From G963667075 sp963667075 (GTDB lineage: Bacteria > Pseudomonadota > Alphaproteobacteria > Micavibrionales > Micavibrionaceae), in assembly GCA_963667075.1 (NCBI GenBank), contig OY762938.1:930001-994000 (forward strand): 64,000 nt of DNA, in the 5' to 3' direction. Shown here piece by piece: positions 9,057 through 17,301 of this stretch; position 1 is the stretch's first letter; every line of letters begins with the position of its first letter. A program made the position numbers and the translations under genes. The notes beneath the pieces are model-generated. The model searched no databases. It was not told the DNA's origin and worked only from the letters and a program-made list of their open reading frames with translations.

Positions 9057-10373
9057 ATGAAAAAATTATCTCATAAAAAAACAAAACTGTTCCTTGCTAC
9101 CTTTGTGGCGGTTTCTCTGTCCTTTTGTGTCCTGTCCGTCACCCCTGCCATGGCGTGTTGTTCCTGTGGCTGCCTTTGTCCCGATTTTGACAACCTTCAT
9201 GATCAAACCCGGGATAACATAAATAATCATACCGATGATGAATTTGACAAACATGAAGACTGGATGATCAACACCTGGTGGTTTAAAAAGATGCGGCCCA
9301 TGATGCAGCAAATGACCGATGAGCTCGTTTCAGCACAGTTCATGGAACTGGAAATGGTCGGCATGTTTTTTGACGCCGAGAATCAACTCAAAACGCAAAG
9401 GCTGTTACAGGAAAAAATGGCAGCGGCGAACAAGGATTACATACCATCTGAAAATGTTTGTAAAATGGGCTCGCTCACAAGAAGTGTCGCTCACGGAGAA
9501 GGCCGCTCTCTTGTCACACAAAAGGCCCTTGCTAAAGGGGCTATCGACCGCCATTTGCACACAATCAACACAATTTCAGCCGATAATGCGAATGCCGACA
9601 TGGGATCGCGCCTGAAAAAATTCAAAACGATTTACTGTGATAAAGACGACTTTAACGGTGCCTTTAAACTTTTTTGTAACAGAGCCACCATCGGAACACG
9701 TGTCAATAAAGACGTAGATTATGCGAGAACCGTAGGCGCGGAACTAAGCTTGTCTGTTGACTTTACAGACCCCGGACTATCGCTTTATGAGGAAGATATC
9801 ATTGCCTTGGAACGTAATCTGTACGGCCACGATCCGCTGACCATGTTTACAAAAGGGCAATTGGAAAGCAATGCGACACACGACGAATATCTTGATTTAC
9901 GATCCGTCGCTGCCAAGCGTTCGGTTGCAGAAAACTCTTTTAACGCCCTTGTGGGCATGAAAACAGGTGGTGCCGCGCTCTCAGCCTCTTTACCAAATGT
10001 TAATTCCAAAGAAACAAACCCACAATATCTGACGACACGCCTCCTGGAAGAACTCGGTATGCCGGAAGATGAAACAAAACGCTATCTCTCAGAATTTCCA
10101 AGCTATCACGCGCAAATGGAAATATTGACCAAGAAGCTCTATCAGGATCCTGCCTTTATTACAAATTTGTACGACACCCCCGCTAACGTAAAAAGACAAA
10201 TGGCTGCCATGCAATCATTCGGCTTAATGCAACAACGGGATATTTATGACAGTTTACTGCGCACGGAAATGCTTTTATCCGTTCTTCTGGAACTTGAAAT
10301 TGTAGACGAACAAAAAGAAGTTCAGAACGAAGTTAACAAACTTGGCCGGCCCGGAACGAAAAGGCCAATGTAG
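9057..10373 (+). CDS. Exported Cys-cluster protein, paralogue 4 of 5
   Basis: This 438-aa protein has the same length as paralogue 3. A signal peptide ends P-A-M-A, followed by CCSCGCLCP. All family blocks are present, including E-M-V-G-M-F-F-D-A, N-K-D-Y-I-P-S-E-N-V-C-K, A-A-K-R-S-V-A-E-N-S-F-N-A, LEELGMPEDETKRYL and DPAFITNLYDTPANVKRQ. It starts five bases after the stop of paralogue 3, so the two are almost certainly translated from one message. Function is unknown. The Cys cluster directly after the cleavage site could form disulfides or bind metal in the periplasm; that is inference. Confidence 0.85.
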   Translation: MKKLSHKKTKLFLATFVAVSLSFCVLSVTPAMACCSCGCLCPDFDNLHDQTRDNINNHTDDEFDKHEDWMINTWWFKKMRPMMQQMTDELVSAQFMELEMVGMFFDAENQLKTQRLLQEKMAAANKDYIPSENVCKMGSLTRSVAHGEGRSLVTQKALAKGAIDRHLHTINTISADNANADMGSRLKKFKTIYCDKDDFNGAFKLFCNRATIGTRVNKDVDYARTVGAELSLSVDFTDPGLSLYEEDIIALERNLYGHDPLTMFTKGQLESNATHDEYLDLRSVAAKRSVAENSFNALVGMKTGGAALSASLPNVNSKETNPQYLTTRLLEELGMPEDETKRYLSEFPSYHAQMEILTKKLYQDPAFITNLYDTPANVKRQMAAMQSFGLMQQRDIYDSLLRTEMLLSVLLELEIVDEQKEVQNEVNKLGRPGTKRPM

Positions 10374-10387
10374 GAACAAGAAAAACC

Positions 10388-13300
10388 ATGAGAAAACACC
10401 GCCCCCATACTTTTCTTCCGAAGTCATTTAAACCGTCCTTGCGTCGCTTTTCCTGCTTGGCGTTAACATGCTCCATTATCCTTTTGCCAGCCACAGCACA
10501 AGCAGACACGATTGAACAACTCCGGGACCTTATCGGCAATGATAAGGTCAGTAAGATTTTAACAAAAACCAATGTCGAAAAAGTTGAAAAACTTTTAACG
10601 CGCGCTAAAGCGCAAGAAGTGGCAGATCTTCTTAAAAAAGCCGGCGCAGAAGATCTTGGAACATTTATAGAGGGTCAGGGCAATAACGTTGAAAAGTTTG
10701 GTGACTTTTTGGACAAAGTCACCGGTGAAGATTTTGGGAACTTTCTGGAGGACACCAATGAATCTCTGCAGAATTTTGACAATTTTATAGATGATTTTGG
10801 CGACATTCATAGTGTTGAAGACGTCATAAAAGCAGCCAAAGGCCTTGATGAGCTGAAGGATCTCGTAGATAGCACAGATGGGCTCGGCGGTTTATCTGAC
10901 CTTATAAAAAGTGCTGATGGGGTTAAGGGACTGGAAGATCTTATAGACAAAGCCGATGGCGTTGACGATCTAAAAAAACTAATCGACACAACCGGCGTTG
11001 AGGGACTGAGTGACTTTGTGAAAGGTTACGGTATTAACAGCGTTGATGGCCTCAAGAAGGCTATCAAAGATGTAGATGACCCCAAAGATGTTTTAGCCGT
11101 TTTAAATAACTTCGGCTTTAAAGAAGCTGGCAATCTGTTAGAACTCACTAACAGCATAGAAGGTTTTTCTGATTTTCTGGATGATTTTGATGCCAAAGAT
11201 GTCGGCGACCTTATGGATCTCACAAAGAAACTTAAAGGGCCCGGCGGCATAAAAGACATGATGGACAACATCGAGGGCATTAGCGGCCTAAAAGACATTA
11301 TTGATGTTGACGGGCTTGATGGTTTAACCGACCTTATGGACAGTATTGACAGCCTTGATGACTTAAAAAAATTCGCAGATAGTCTGGAAAGCTACGGCGA
11401 TAACTTTAAAGATCTTGTGGACAGCTTCAAGGGCATTGATGGCTTTAAAGACCTTGTGGACAGCGTCAAAGGCCTTGGTGAGCTGAAAGACCTTGTAAAA
11501 AATGTCGAAGGCCTTGATGGGCTAAAAGACCTTGTGGACAGCGTCAAAGGCATTGACGGGCTGAAAGACCTTATGGACAACTTCGAAGGCCTTGACGGCT
11601 TTAAAGACCTTGTGGACAGTTTCGAAGGCTTTGACGGTTTCAAAGACCTTATGGACGACTTCGAAGGGTTTGATGGCTTGAAAGACCTTGTAGATGGCAG
11701 TGTTGACGGTTTCAAAAACCTCGTGGACAGCTTCGAAGGCGTTGATGGCTTGAAAGACCTTGTAGACAGTGTTGGCGGCATTAAGAATCTAAAAGGTCTT
11801 ATGGACAGCTTCGAAGGCCTTGACGGCTTTAAAGATCTTGCAGACAGTCTTGGTGGTACCGATGGCCTGAAAGACCTTATGGACAGTGTTGGCGGCGTTA
11901 AGGGCATCAAAGAGCTTACAAACAAGCTTGGCAGCTCTGATGGCCTGAAAGACCTTTTAAAAACAGTCGGCACAGACGCACTTGATAGCTTTTTAGCTGA
12001 CTATGGCATAGATAACGTCAAAAATCTCAAAGATGCCATTGACAGCGTAGATAGCACCAAGGATGTTTTGCAAATCCTGGATGGCTTCGGGTTTAAAAGT
12101 GCTGGCGATCTGTTGAAAATATCGAACACCATAGAAGGCTTTGATAAGTTTATTGATGATTTCGAGGTCAAAGATATCAAAGACCTTATGGACCTAAAAG
12201 ACAAAGTCGGCGGCATCGAGGGCTTTAAAGATCTAGTAAACCTGTCTGGCGGTCTTGAGGGCTTGAAAGGTCTGGCAGACAGCTTTGGCGATCTTGGGGG
12301 CTTGAACGATCTTATGGACAGCATCGGCGGCACCGGCGGCTTCAAGGATCTGAAAGATCTCTTCGGCGGCATGGACGGTCTGAAAGGTCTGGCAGACAGT
12401 TTTGGCAAGCTGGACGGCTTGGGCAAGCTTGTGGACAGTGTTAAAGGCCTCGAAGGACTAAAAGATCTTGTCGACGGTCTTGGCGGTATTGAGGGATTAA
12501 AAGGATTAAAAGACAGTTTTGGCAGCTTTGACGGACTAAGTGGCCTCATGGATAGCATCGGCGGCGTCAAAGGCTTTGAGGGACTAAAAGACATCGCAGG
12601 TGGAATGAAAGGCTTAAAAGATTTGGCAGACAGTTTTGACAATATCAACGGTCTGAAAGACCTTGTGAATAGTGTCAAAGGCCTCGAAGGGCTCAAAGAT
12701 TTTGTAGACAGTGTCGGCGGTATTGACGAACTAAAAGGATTAAAAGACAGTTTTGGCAGTCTTGACGGATTAAGTGGCCTCATGGACAGCATCGGCGGTG
12801 TCAAAGGTTTTGAGGGACTAAAAGATCTTGCAGGTGGAATGAAAGGCTTAAAAGATTTAGGAGACAGTTTTGGCAATATCGACAGTCTGAAAGGCCTTGT
12901 GGATAGTGTCAAAGGCCTCGAAGGCCTCAAAGATTTTGTAGACGGTATTGGGGGGCTTGACGGCTTAAAAGGATTAAAAGATAGTTTTGGCAATCTTGAC
13001 GGACTAGGTGGCCTTATGGACAGTATCGGTGGGCTGAAAGGCTTTGAAGGCCTGACAGGCTTGACTGGTGGCCTTGACGGCTTAAAAGATCTGGCAGGTG
13101 CCGGTGCTAACCTTGAGAGTCTGACAAACCTTGTAGACAGTGTCAAAGGCATCGACGGCCTGACGGACCTTGTCAACAGTACCGGCGGCATCGGCGGCCT
13201 GACAGACCTTGCCAAGAATCTTGGCGGCCTTGAAAACATAACAAAAATGGCAGAAAATATCGGTGTTAATGGCCTGACAGATATAATAGATACGGTCGGC

Positions 13301-14629
13301 ATTGATGGCTTAAGCGATATGATAGATGCGGTAGGTGTCGATGGCTTAAGCGATATTTTCAACAATGCTGGTCTTGAGGGTGTAACAAATCTCATGAACA
13401 ATCTGGGCGGCGGCGGTGGTGGCGGCAGTGGCAGTGGAAACAATAATACTGGCAGCGGCTCTAACTCCTGTAAACCCAACGTTAATGATTTGGATGAACT
13501 GATCGAAGACACCTGGATTCTGGGCTTAAAGAGAATGGCTGAACAGCTTACATCCACGATGTTCATGCAGGCCGAAATGATTGGTATGTTCTTTGATGCC
13601 AAGCAACAGCTTGAAACCCAAATGCTCTTACAAGAACGCGCGGCACAAGCACATAAGGATTATATCCCATCGGAGAACATCTGTAAGATGGGCACCATGT
13701 CCAGAAGCCTTGCATTCTCAGATGCAAAATCGAACACAAACAGGCGTGCGATTGCCAAATACCTCGCAGATAGAGATCTTGTTCAGGATAATTTGTCTAT
13801 CGCCTCTTCTCCTTTTTATTACATGCAGGCCCGTGTCGATCATTTCAGAAAAAATAACTGCGAACCGCACAACAACGATTCGCGTGGTCTGGAACTGATG
13901 TGTAAAAAATTTGCAGCCCCTGCCACGAGACGTAACAGAGATATCGACTACACCCGTCTTATAGACACAAACTTGACGCTCGATCTTGACTTTTCAGACA
14001 AAGAGCTCACGGATGATGAGGAAGATCTTTTGTCTTTAGGCACTATGCTATTTTCTCACGACACATTCACTGTACCGTCTGAAGCAGGATATAATCCCAA
14101 AGCGCAGATGAGAGACGCCTTGATGAAAATGCGTTCGATTCTTGCCATTAAGAGCGTTGCCAAAGACAGCTTTGCTTACATCGCCGGCACGCGTGCCGCA
14201 ACGGATTTACAAAATGGCGATTCTTCTTCCACGAGAGACTATATGATTGAGCTGCTCCGCGAGATGGGTATGGGCGCAGAAGATATTTCCGGTTCTCAAG
14301 ATGAGCACATTAGAGAATATCTCGGCGAAAATTATAAGCCTGAAAAAGGAAACCCAAGCTATCATGCGCAAATGGAACTGCTGACCAAAAAAATATATCA
14401 GGACCCGGGCTTTATAACTAGGCTTTACGATACGCCTGCCAACGTAAACCGGCAGCAAGCGGCCATGCGGTCAATTCGGATGCAGCAGGACTGGGATATC
14501 GTGCAAGCCATGCACAGACGTGAAATGTTGTTATCCCTGTTGCTGGAGCTTAGAATTCGTGAACTTCAAACGGATGTCCAGTCCCGTTCGTCAGAAACCG
14601 GCGAAAGACGGCAAATTCCGCAAAGGTAG
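10388..14629 (+). CDS. Giant exported repeat protein with the family's C-terminal domain, paralogue 5 of 5
   Basis: This 1413-aa protein has three parts. A signal peptide (about 1-36) ends A-Q-A. Residues about 38-1000 are a near-continuous array of 13-residue units with approximate consensus D-G-L-K-D-L-V-D-S-x-x-G-L, about 70 units by eye. A Gly/Ser/Asn linker (about 1006-1027) then leads into a C-terminal domain (about 1030-1413) homologous to paralogues 1-4 (AEMIGMFFDA, HKDYIPSE, DPGFITRLYDTPANV). The Cys cluster is replaced by a single Cys after the linker. Two copies of a distinct module of about 90 residues interrupt the array. It is very acidic overall. A long secreted rod presenting or anchoring the shared domain is the natural reading; function is unknown. 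It is the last gene of the operon, 14 bp after paralogue 4. Confidence 0.88.
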   Translation: MRKHRPHTFLPKSFKPSLRRFSCLALTCSIILLPATAQADTIEQLRDLIGNDKVSKILTKTNVEKVEKLLTRAKAQEVADLLKKAGAEDLGTFIEGQGNNVEKFGDFLDKVTGEDFGNFLEDTNESLQNFDNFIDDFGDIHSVEDVIKAAKGLDELKDLVDSTDGLGGLSDLIKSADGVKGLEDLIDKADGVDDLKKLIDTTGVEGLSDFVKGYGINSVDGLKKAIKDVDDPKDVLAVLNNFGFKEAGNLLELTNSIEGFSDFLDDFDAKDVGDLMDLTKKLKGPGGIKDMMDNIEGISGLKDIIDVDGLDGLTDLMDSIDSLDDLKKFADSLESYGDNFKDLVDSFKGIDGFKDLVDSVKGLGELKDLVKNVEGLDGLKDLVDSVKGIDGLKDLMDNFEGLDGFKDLVDSFEGFDGFKDLMDDFEGFDGLKDLVDGSVDGFKNLVDSFEGVDGLKDLVDSVGGIKNLKGLMDSFEGLDGFKDLADSLGGTDGLKDLMDSVGGVKGIKELTNKLGSSDGLKDLLKTVGTDALDSFLADYGIDNVKNLKDAIDSVDSTKDVLQILDGFGFKSAGDLLKISNTIEGFDKFIDDFEVKDIKDLMDLKDKVGGIEGFKDLVNLSGGLEGLKGLADSFGDLGGLNDLMDSIGGTGGFKDLKDLFGGMDGLKGLADSFGKLDGLGKLVDSVKGLEGLKDLVDGLGGIEGLKGLKDSFGSFDGLSGLMDSIGGVKGFEGLKDIAGGMKGLKDLADSFDNINGLKDLVNSVKGLEGLKDFVDSVGGIDELKGLKDSFGSLDGLSGLMDSIGGVKGFEGLKDLAGGMKGLKDLGDSFGNIDSLKGLVDSVKGLEGLKDFVDGIGGLDGLKGLKDSFGNLDGLGGLMDSIGGLKGFEGLTGLTGGLDGLKDLAGAGANLESLTNLVDSVKGIDGLTDLVNSTGGIGGLTDLAKNLGGLENITKMAENIGVNGLTDIIDTVGIDGLSDMIDAVGVDGLSDIFNNAGLEGVTNLMNNLGGGGGGGSGSGNNNTGSGSNSCKPNVNDLDELIEDTWILGLKRMAEQLTSTMFMQAEMIGMFFDAKQQLETQMLLQERAAQAHKDYIPSENICKMGTMSRSLAFSDAKSNTNRRAIAKYLADRDLVQDNLSIASSPFYYMQARVDHFRKNNCEPHNNDSRGLELMCKKFAAPATRRNRDIDYTRLIDTNLTLDLDFSDKELTDDEEDLLSLGTMLFSHDTFTVPSEAGYNPKAQMRDALMKMRSILAIKSVAKDSFAYIAGTRAATDLQNGDSSSTRDYMIELLREMGMGAEDISGSQDEHIREYLGENYKPEKGNPSYHAQMELLTKKIYQDPGFITRLYDTPANVNRQQAAMRSIRMQQDWDIVQAMHRREMLLSLLLELRIRELQTDVQSRSSETGERRQIPQR
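10590..13400 (+). repeat. Tandem 39-bp (13-codon) repeat array inside the giant paralogue
   Basis: Successive 39-bp units encode 13 residues each, with conserved Leu, Gly and Asp positions and diverged third bases. Inside it, 12512-13213 shows a higher-order period of 234 bp (six units): blocks starting at 12512, 12746 and 12980 correspond unit by unit. A separate module of about 90 residues occurs twice, at about 10993-11290 and 11971-12230, marked by G-Y-G-I-(N/D) and N-F-G-F-K / G-F-G-F-K segments. Confidence 0.85.
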
Positions 14630-14635
14630 GTCTTG

Positions 14636-14676
14636 TACCATTTCCGCATCATTTGATGAGCAAAGCGTTCAAAAGC
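14636..14676 (+). repeat. Partial copy of the hairpin repeat seen at 36823-36950
   Basis: The stretch from TACCATTTCC through CATCATTTGATG to GCGTTCA matches, with a few mismatches, the reverse complement of the right part of the four-hairpin repeat near 36.9 kb. It lies directly after the giant paralogue's stop. Only the terminal hairpin part is present. Confidence 0.65.
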
Positions 14677-14705
14677 CCCCCCTATCATAAAACAGGGAGG
14701 GTTTT
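14671..14705 (+). terminator. Terminator of the exported-paralogue operon
   Basis: A C-rich arm and a G-rich arm (AGGGAGGG) separated by an AT-rich loop are followed by TTTT. A-runs on the other side make it possibly bidirectional. It lies 40 bp after the stop of the last operon gene. The stem is imperfect. Confidence 0.6.
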
Positions 14706-14780
14706 GCGCTCACGCATAAAAAACTGGCACTTCTTTTGCATTGTCTCTGTGCTAAAGAACAAACAAAAAGCGAAAAGAAT

Positions 14781-17270
14781 ATGGCTCTTGGTAGTGCTCT
14801 AGACTCAGCTTTGTCAGGTTTGCGCGTGGCTCAGCAACAGCTGGATGTTATTTCGAATAACATAGCCAACGTGTCAACCACAGGCTATACACGGAAGATT
14901 TTGCCCCAGTCCACGCAGGTGCTGCAGGACAGCGGACGCCCTATTGGGGTGCAGGCAGAAAAAGCAATCCGTAATGTTGATATGAACCTCCTGCTTGATA
15001 TTTTCACGCAAGTGAGCCTGACCAGCGCGTCAGATGTCAAAGCTTCGTATATGAACCAGATTCAACAGTTTCATGGCTCAGCCGATTCGGAAATGTCCAT
15101 TGCGGCAGAACTTGCCGACTTGAAAGATACATTTGCCGCACTGGCAGATAGTCCGACAGATGAATTCCTTCTGTCCGGTGTTGTCAATCAGGCCCAGACG
15201 TTCAGCAACAAGGTAAACGATTTTTCACAGCTCTTAACACAGATGCGCAATAATGCTGAAAATGAACTGTCTGTGAGCATAGCAAGAGTAAACGATCTCC
15301 TGGAAGAAATTGCCAATTTAAACGCTCAAGTACGAACAGCGCACAACCTTAACCGTTCCTCGGCCGCCATTGAAGATTTAAGAGATCAGGCTGTCCACGC
15401 CCTTTCCGAAGAGATAGAGATCAGTTTCTTTACACGTGGTGACGGCGTCATGGTTGTTCAAACCAATAACGGTGTTCAGCTTGTCGACGAAACGGCTACC
15501 GAAGTGTTTTTCCAGCCCAGCAATATCAGCACACAGCACTATTATCCCGACAGCATCAACGGAATATATGTCGGAGGTAATCCTGCGAAATTTCCCGGTG
15601 CCTTTGATATTTCAAGCGGCAGTCTGGGCGGAAATATCGGCGGCCTGATTGAAATGCGGGATGAGTATCTCCCAAAATATCAGGCGCAACTGGACGAATT
15701 ATCCTATCAGACCGCAAGACGGTTTGATTTACAGGGACTCCGGCTATTTACAAATGCGTCTGGTACCTTGCCGGACAATACCGCCCCCGACCCGACACCT
15801 CTGCCTCCTGGGTCTCCTGCAAGACCAGTTAGCTATGTCGGTTTTTCAGAAACCATGCAGGTTAACGAATCCATCTTAAGTGACTATACGCTTATACAAC
15901 AAGGCACATATTCTTCAGATATAACCATACAAGACGGATCAAACGAAGTCATCAGACGCATTCTGGAATTTACTTTCAGCGATACGTATTGTCAGGAAGC
16001 CGTCGGCACGGTCAATCTTGATATAACAACGACAGGTTCTGCCGATTTACAAGAGCATCTCGGTCTGTATTCTTCCAATCAGGTCGTGACAGGTCTTAAT
16101 CTCTCCCAATATTCTGAAATTGACAGCAATCCGGTTGCGCCTGCTGTCAACGCGTCAGATGAGCTTATTACATCGTTCACGGATTATTTCCCCAACTGGC
16201 CGAATGAAGATCAGTTCCAACTTCAATTATATGATCGTAGCGGTGCCGCATTAGCCCCTATCACCATAGATCTAAGCGCAATAGGTGCAAATCCGTTATA
16301 TGCGACAGGGGCCGCACATGCCTCTTTACCTGATGGCCAGATTGATACCGCACTGGACCAGGTCGTCGCCGCCATAAATGATGAAATAACCGCACTGGGC
16401 CCGCCCGCAGATCTTAATGTACAAGCGACCTATAACACAAACGGACAGCTTGTTATTGAATCCAGAGGCAATGTCGAATTTGTAGATTCTGGATTTGGTG
16501 CAGATGCCATGGGAAGCAGCTCTTTTCAGGCTCTTTTCGGATTTTCAGCACAACTTTTTACAACAGAAAATCCCTACTTTAATATTCAGATCGGTAATCA
16601 GGATGCTGTTCGCATAGAGATTCTCCCCGGAGAGACCCATCTGGATCTGTATAATAAACTTCAAAAGACATCCATAGCTGATTCCGGCGTTGCAGGATTA
16701 TATGTTGATGATGCTGATTTTACAGCCACGAACACACTCACCTTGCGGCCCGGTATTGATGACACTGGTCTTGGCGGCCCCTATTACGGGGGCGATATGC
16801 GCATTACTTTTGGGCCGCATCAAGCCGATGGCACAGGCGTTGCTGCTGCAGGTGCCAGCGTTCTTTCCTCCTTATTTGGCAGCGATACCCCGATTTCAAG
16901 TATCTCCTACGATTCTGAAACACGCGAAGTCGCAGGGGTCGGAAGCGGTAAGTTCGTATCTTTCCGTACAGCCTATCTTGGACCGGATCTATCCATTGGA
17001 ACCGAGGTATTATCAGGGCATAACCTTATTGATTATTCACAAAAAATTATCAACCAGCATGCACAGGAAACCGTTTTAATCGAGTCCTTGCTGGAAGATG
17101 AAACACAATACCAAACAACATTAGAGCGACGAATGGCCGATGAATCCGGGGTCAATCTTGATGAGGAAATGTCTATGCTGATTGTCATGCAAAACGCATA
17201 TTCCGCCTCGGCCAGAGCAATAACAACAATTTCAGACATGTTTGATGAATTAATGGCTTTACTGCGTTAG
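14781..17270 (+). CDS. flgK: Flagellar hook-associated protein 1 (FlgK)
   Basis: The ATG at 14781 gives an 829-aa protein beginning M-A-L-G-S-A-L-D-S-A-L-S-G. The N-terminal rod/hook signature (Q-Q-L-D-V-I-S-N-N-I-A-N-V-S-T-T-G-Y-T) and the C-terminal helix with S-M-L-I-V-M-Q-N-A-Y-S-A-S-A-R are both present. FlgK forms the first hook-filament junction ring and is exported by the flagellar type III apparatus, hence no Sec signal. The protein is much longer than enterobacterial FlgK (about 550 aa); the extra length lies in the variable surface-exposed middle. It is followed 31 bp later by flgL, the usual pairing. No strong ribosome site is visible before this start. Confidence 0.93.
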   Translation: MALGSALDSALSGLRVAQQQLDVISNNIANVSTTGYTRKILPQSTQVLQDSGRPIGVQAEKAIRNVDMNLLLDIFTQVSLTSASDVKASYMNQIQQFHGSADSEMSIAAELADLKDTFAALADSPTDEFLLSGVVNQAQTFSNKVNDFSQLLTQMRNNAENELSVSIARVNDLLEEIANLNAQVRTAHNLNRSSAAIEDLRDQAVHALSEEIEISFFTRGDGVMVVQTNNGVQLVDETATEVFFQPSNISTQHYYPDSINGIYVGGNPAKFPGAFDISSGSLGGNIGGLIEMRDEYLPKYQAQLDELSYQTARRFDLQGLRLFTNASGTLPDNTAPDPTPLPPGSPARPVSYVGFSETMQVNESILSDYTLIQQGTYSSDITIQDGSNEVIRRILEFTFSDTYCQEAVGTVNLDITTTGSADLQEHLGLYSSNQVVTGLNLSQYSEIDSNPVAPAVNASDELITSFTDYFPNWPNEDQFQLQLYDRSGAALAPITIDLSAIGANPLYATGAAHASLPDGQIDTALDQVVAAINDEITALGPPADLNVQATYNTNGQLVIESRGNVEFVDSGFGADAMGSSSFQALFGFSAQLFTTENPYFNIQIGNQDAVRIEILPGETHLDLYNKLQKTSIADSGVAGLYVDDADFTATNTLTLRPGIDDTGLGGPYYGGDMRITFGPHQADGTGVAAAGASVLSSLFGSDTPISSISYDSETREVAGVGSGKFVSFRTAYLGPDLSIGTEVLSGHNLIDYSQKIINQHAQETVLIESLLEDETQYQTTLERRMADESGVNLDEEMSMLIVMQNAYSASARAITTISDMFDELMALLR

Positions 17271-17301
17271 TAACCATCCACCCTTAGAGAAGGAAAAAGA
17301 T

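Noticed and set aside
5098..10373. Lipoprotein assignment of the Cys-cluster proteins
   Set aside because: The residues before the first Cys (for example T-A-Q-A, P-A-K-A) do not form a proper lipobox with Leu at -3; signal peptidase I cleavage just before the Cys cluster fits better.
10590..13400. CRISPR-like regular repeat spacing
   Set aside because: The units are contiguous coding repeats with no unique spacers and no cas genes.
11392..13602. Long open frames on the minus strand across the repeat gene (193 and 533 codons)
   Set aside because: They mirror the 39-bp repeat: biased codons in the plus-strand gene leave no stops in that frame. The products are Ser/Pro/Arg-rich low-complexity strings without starts or ribosome sites.
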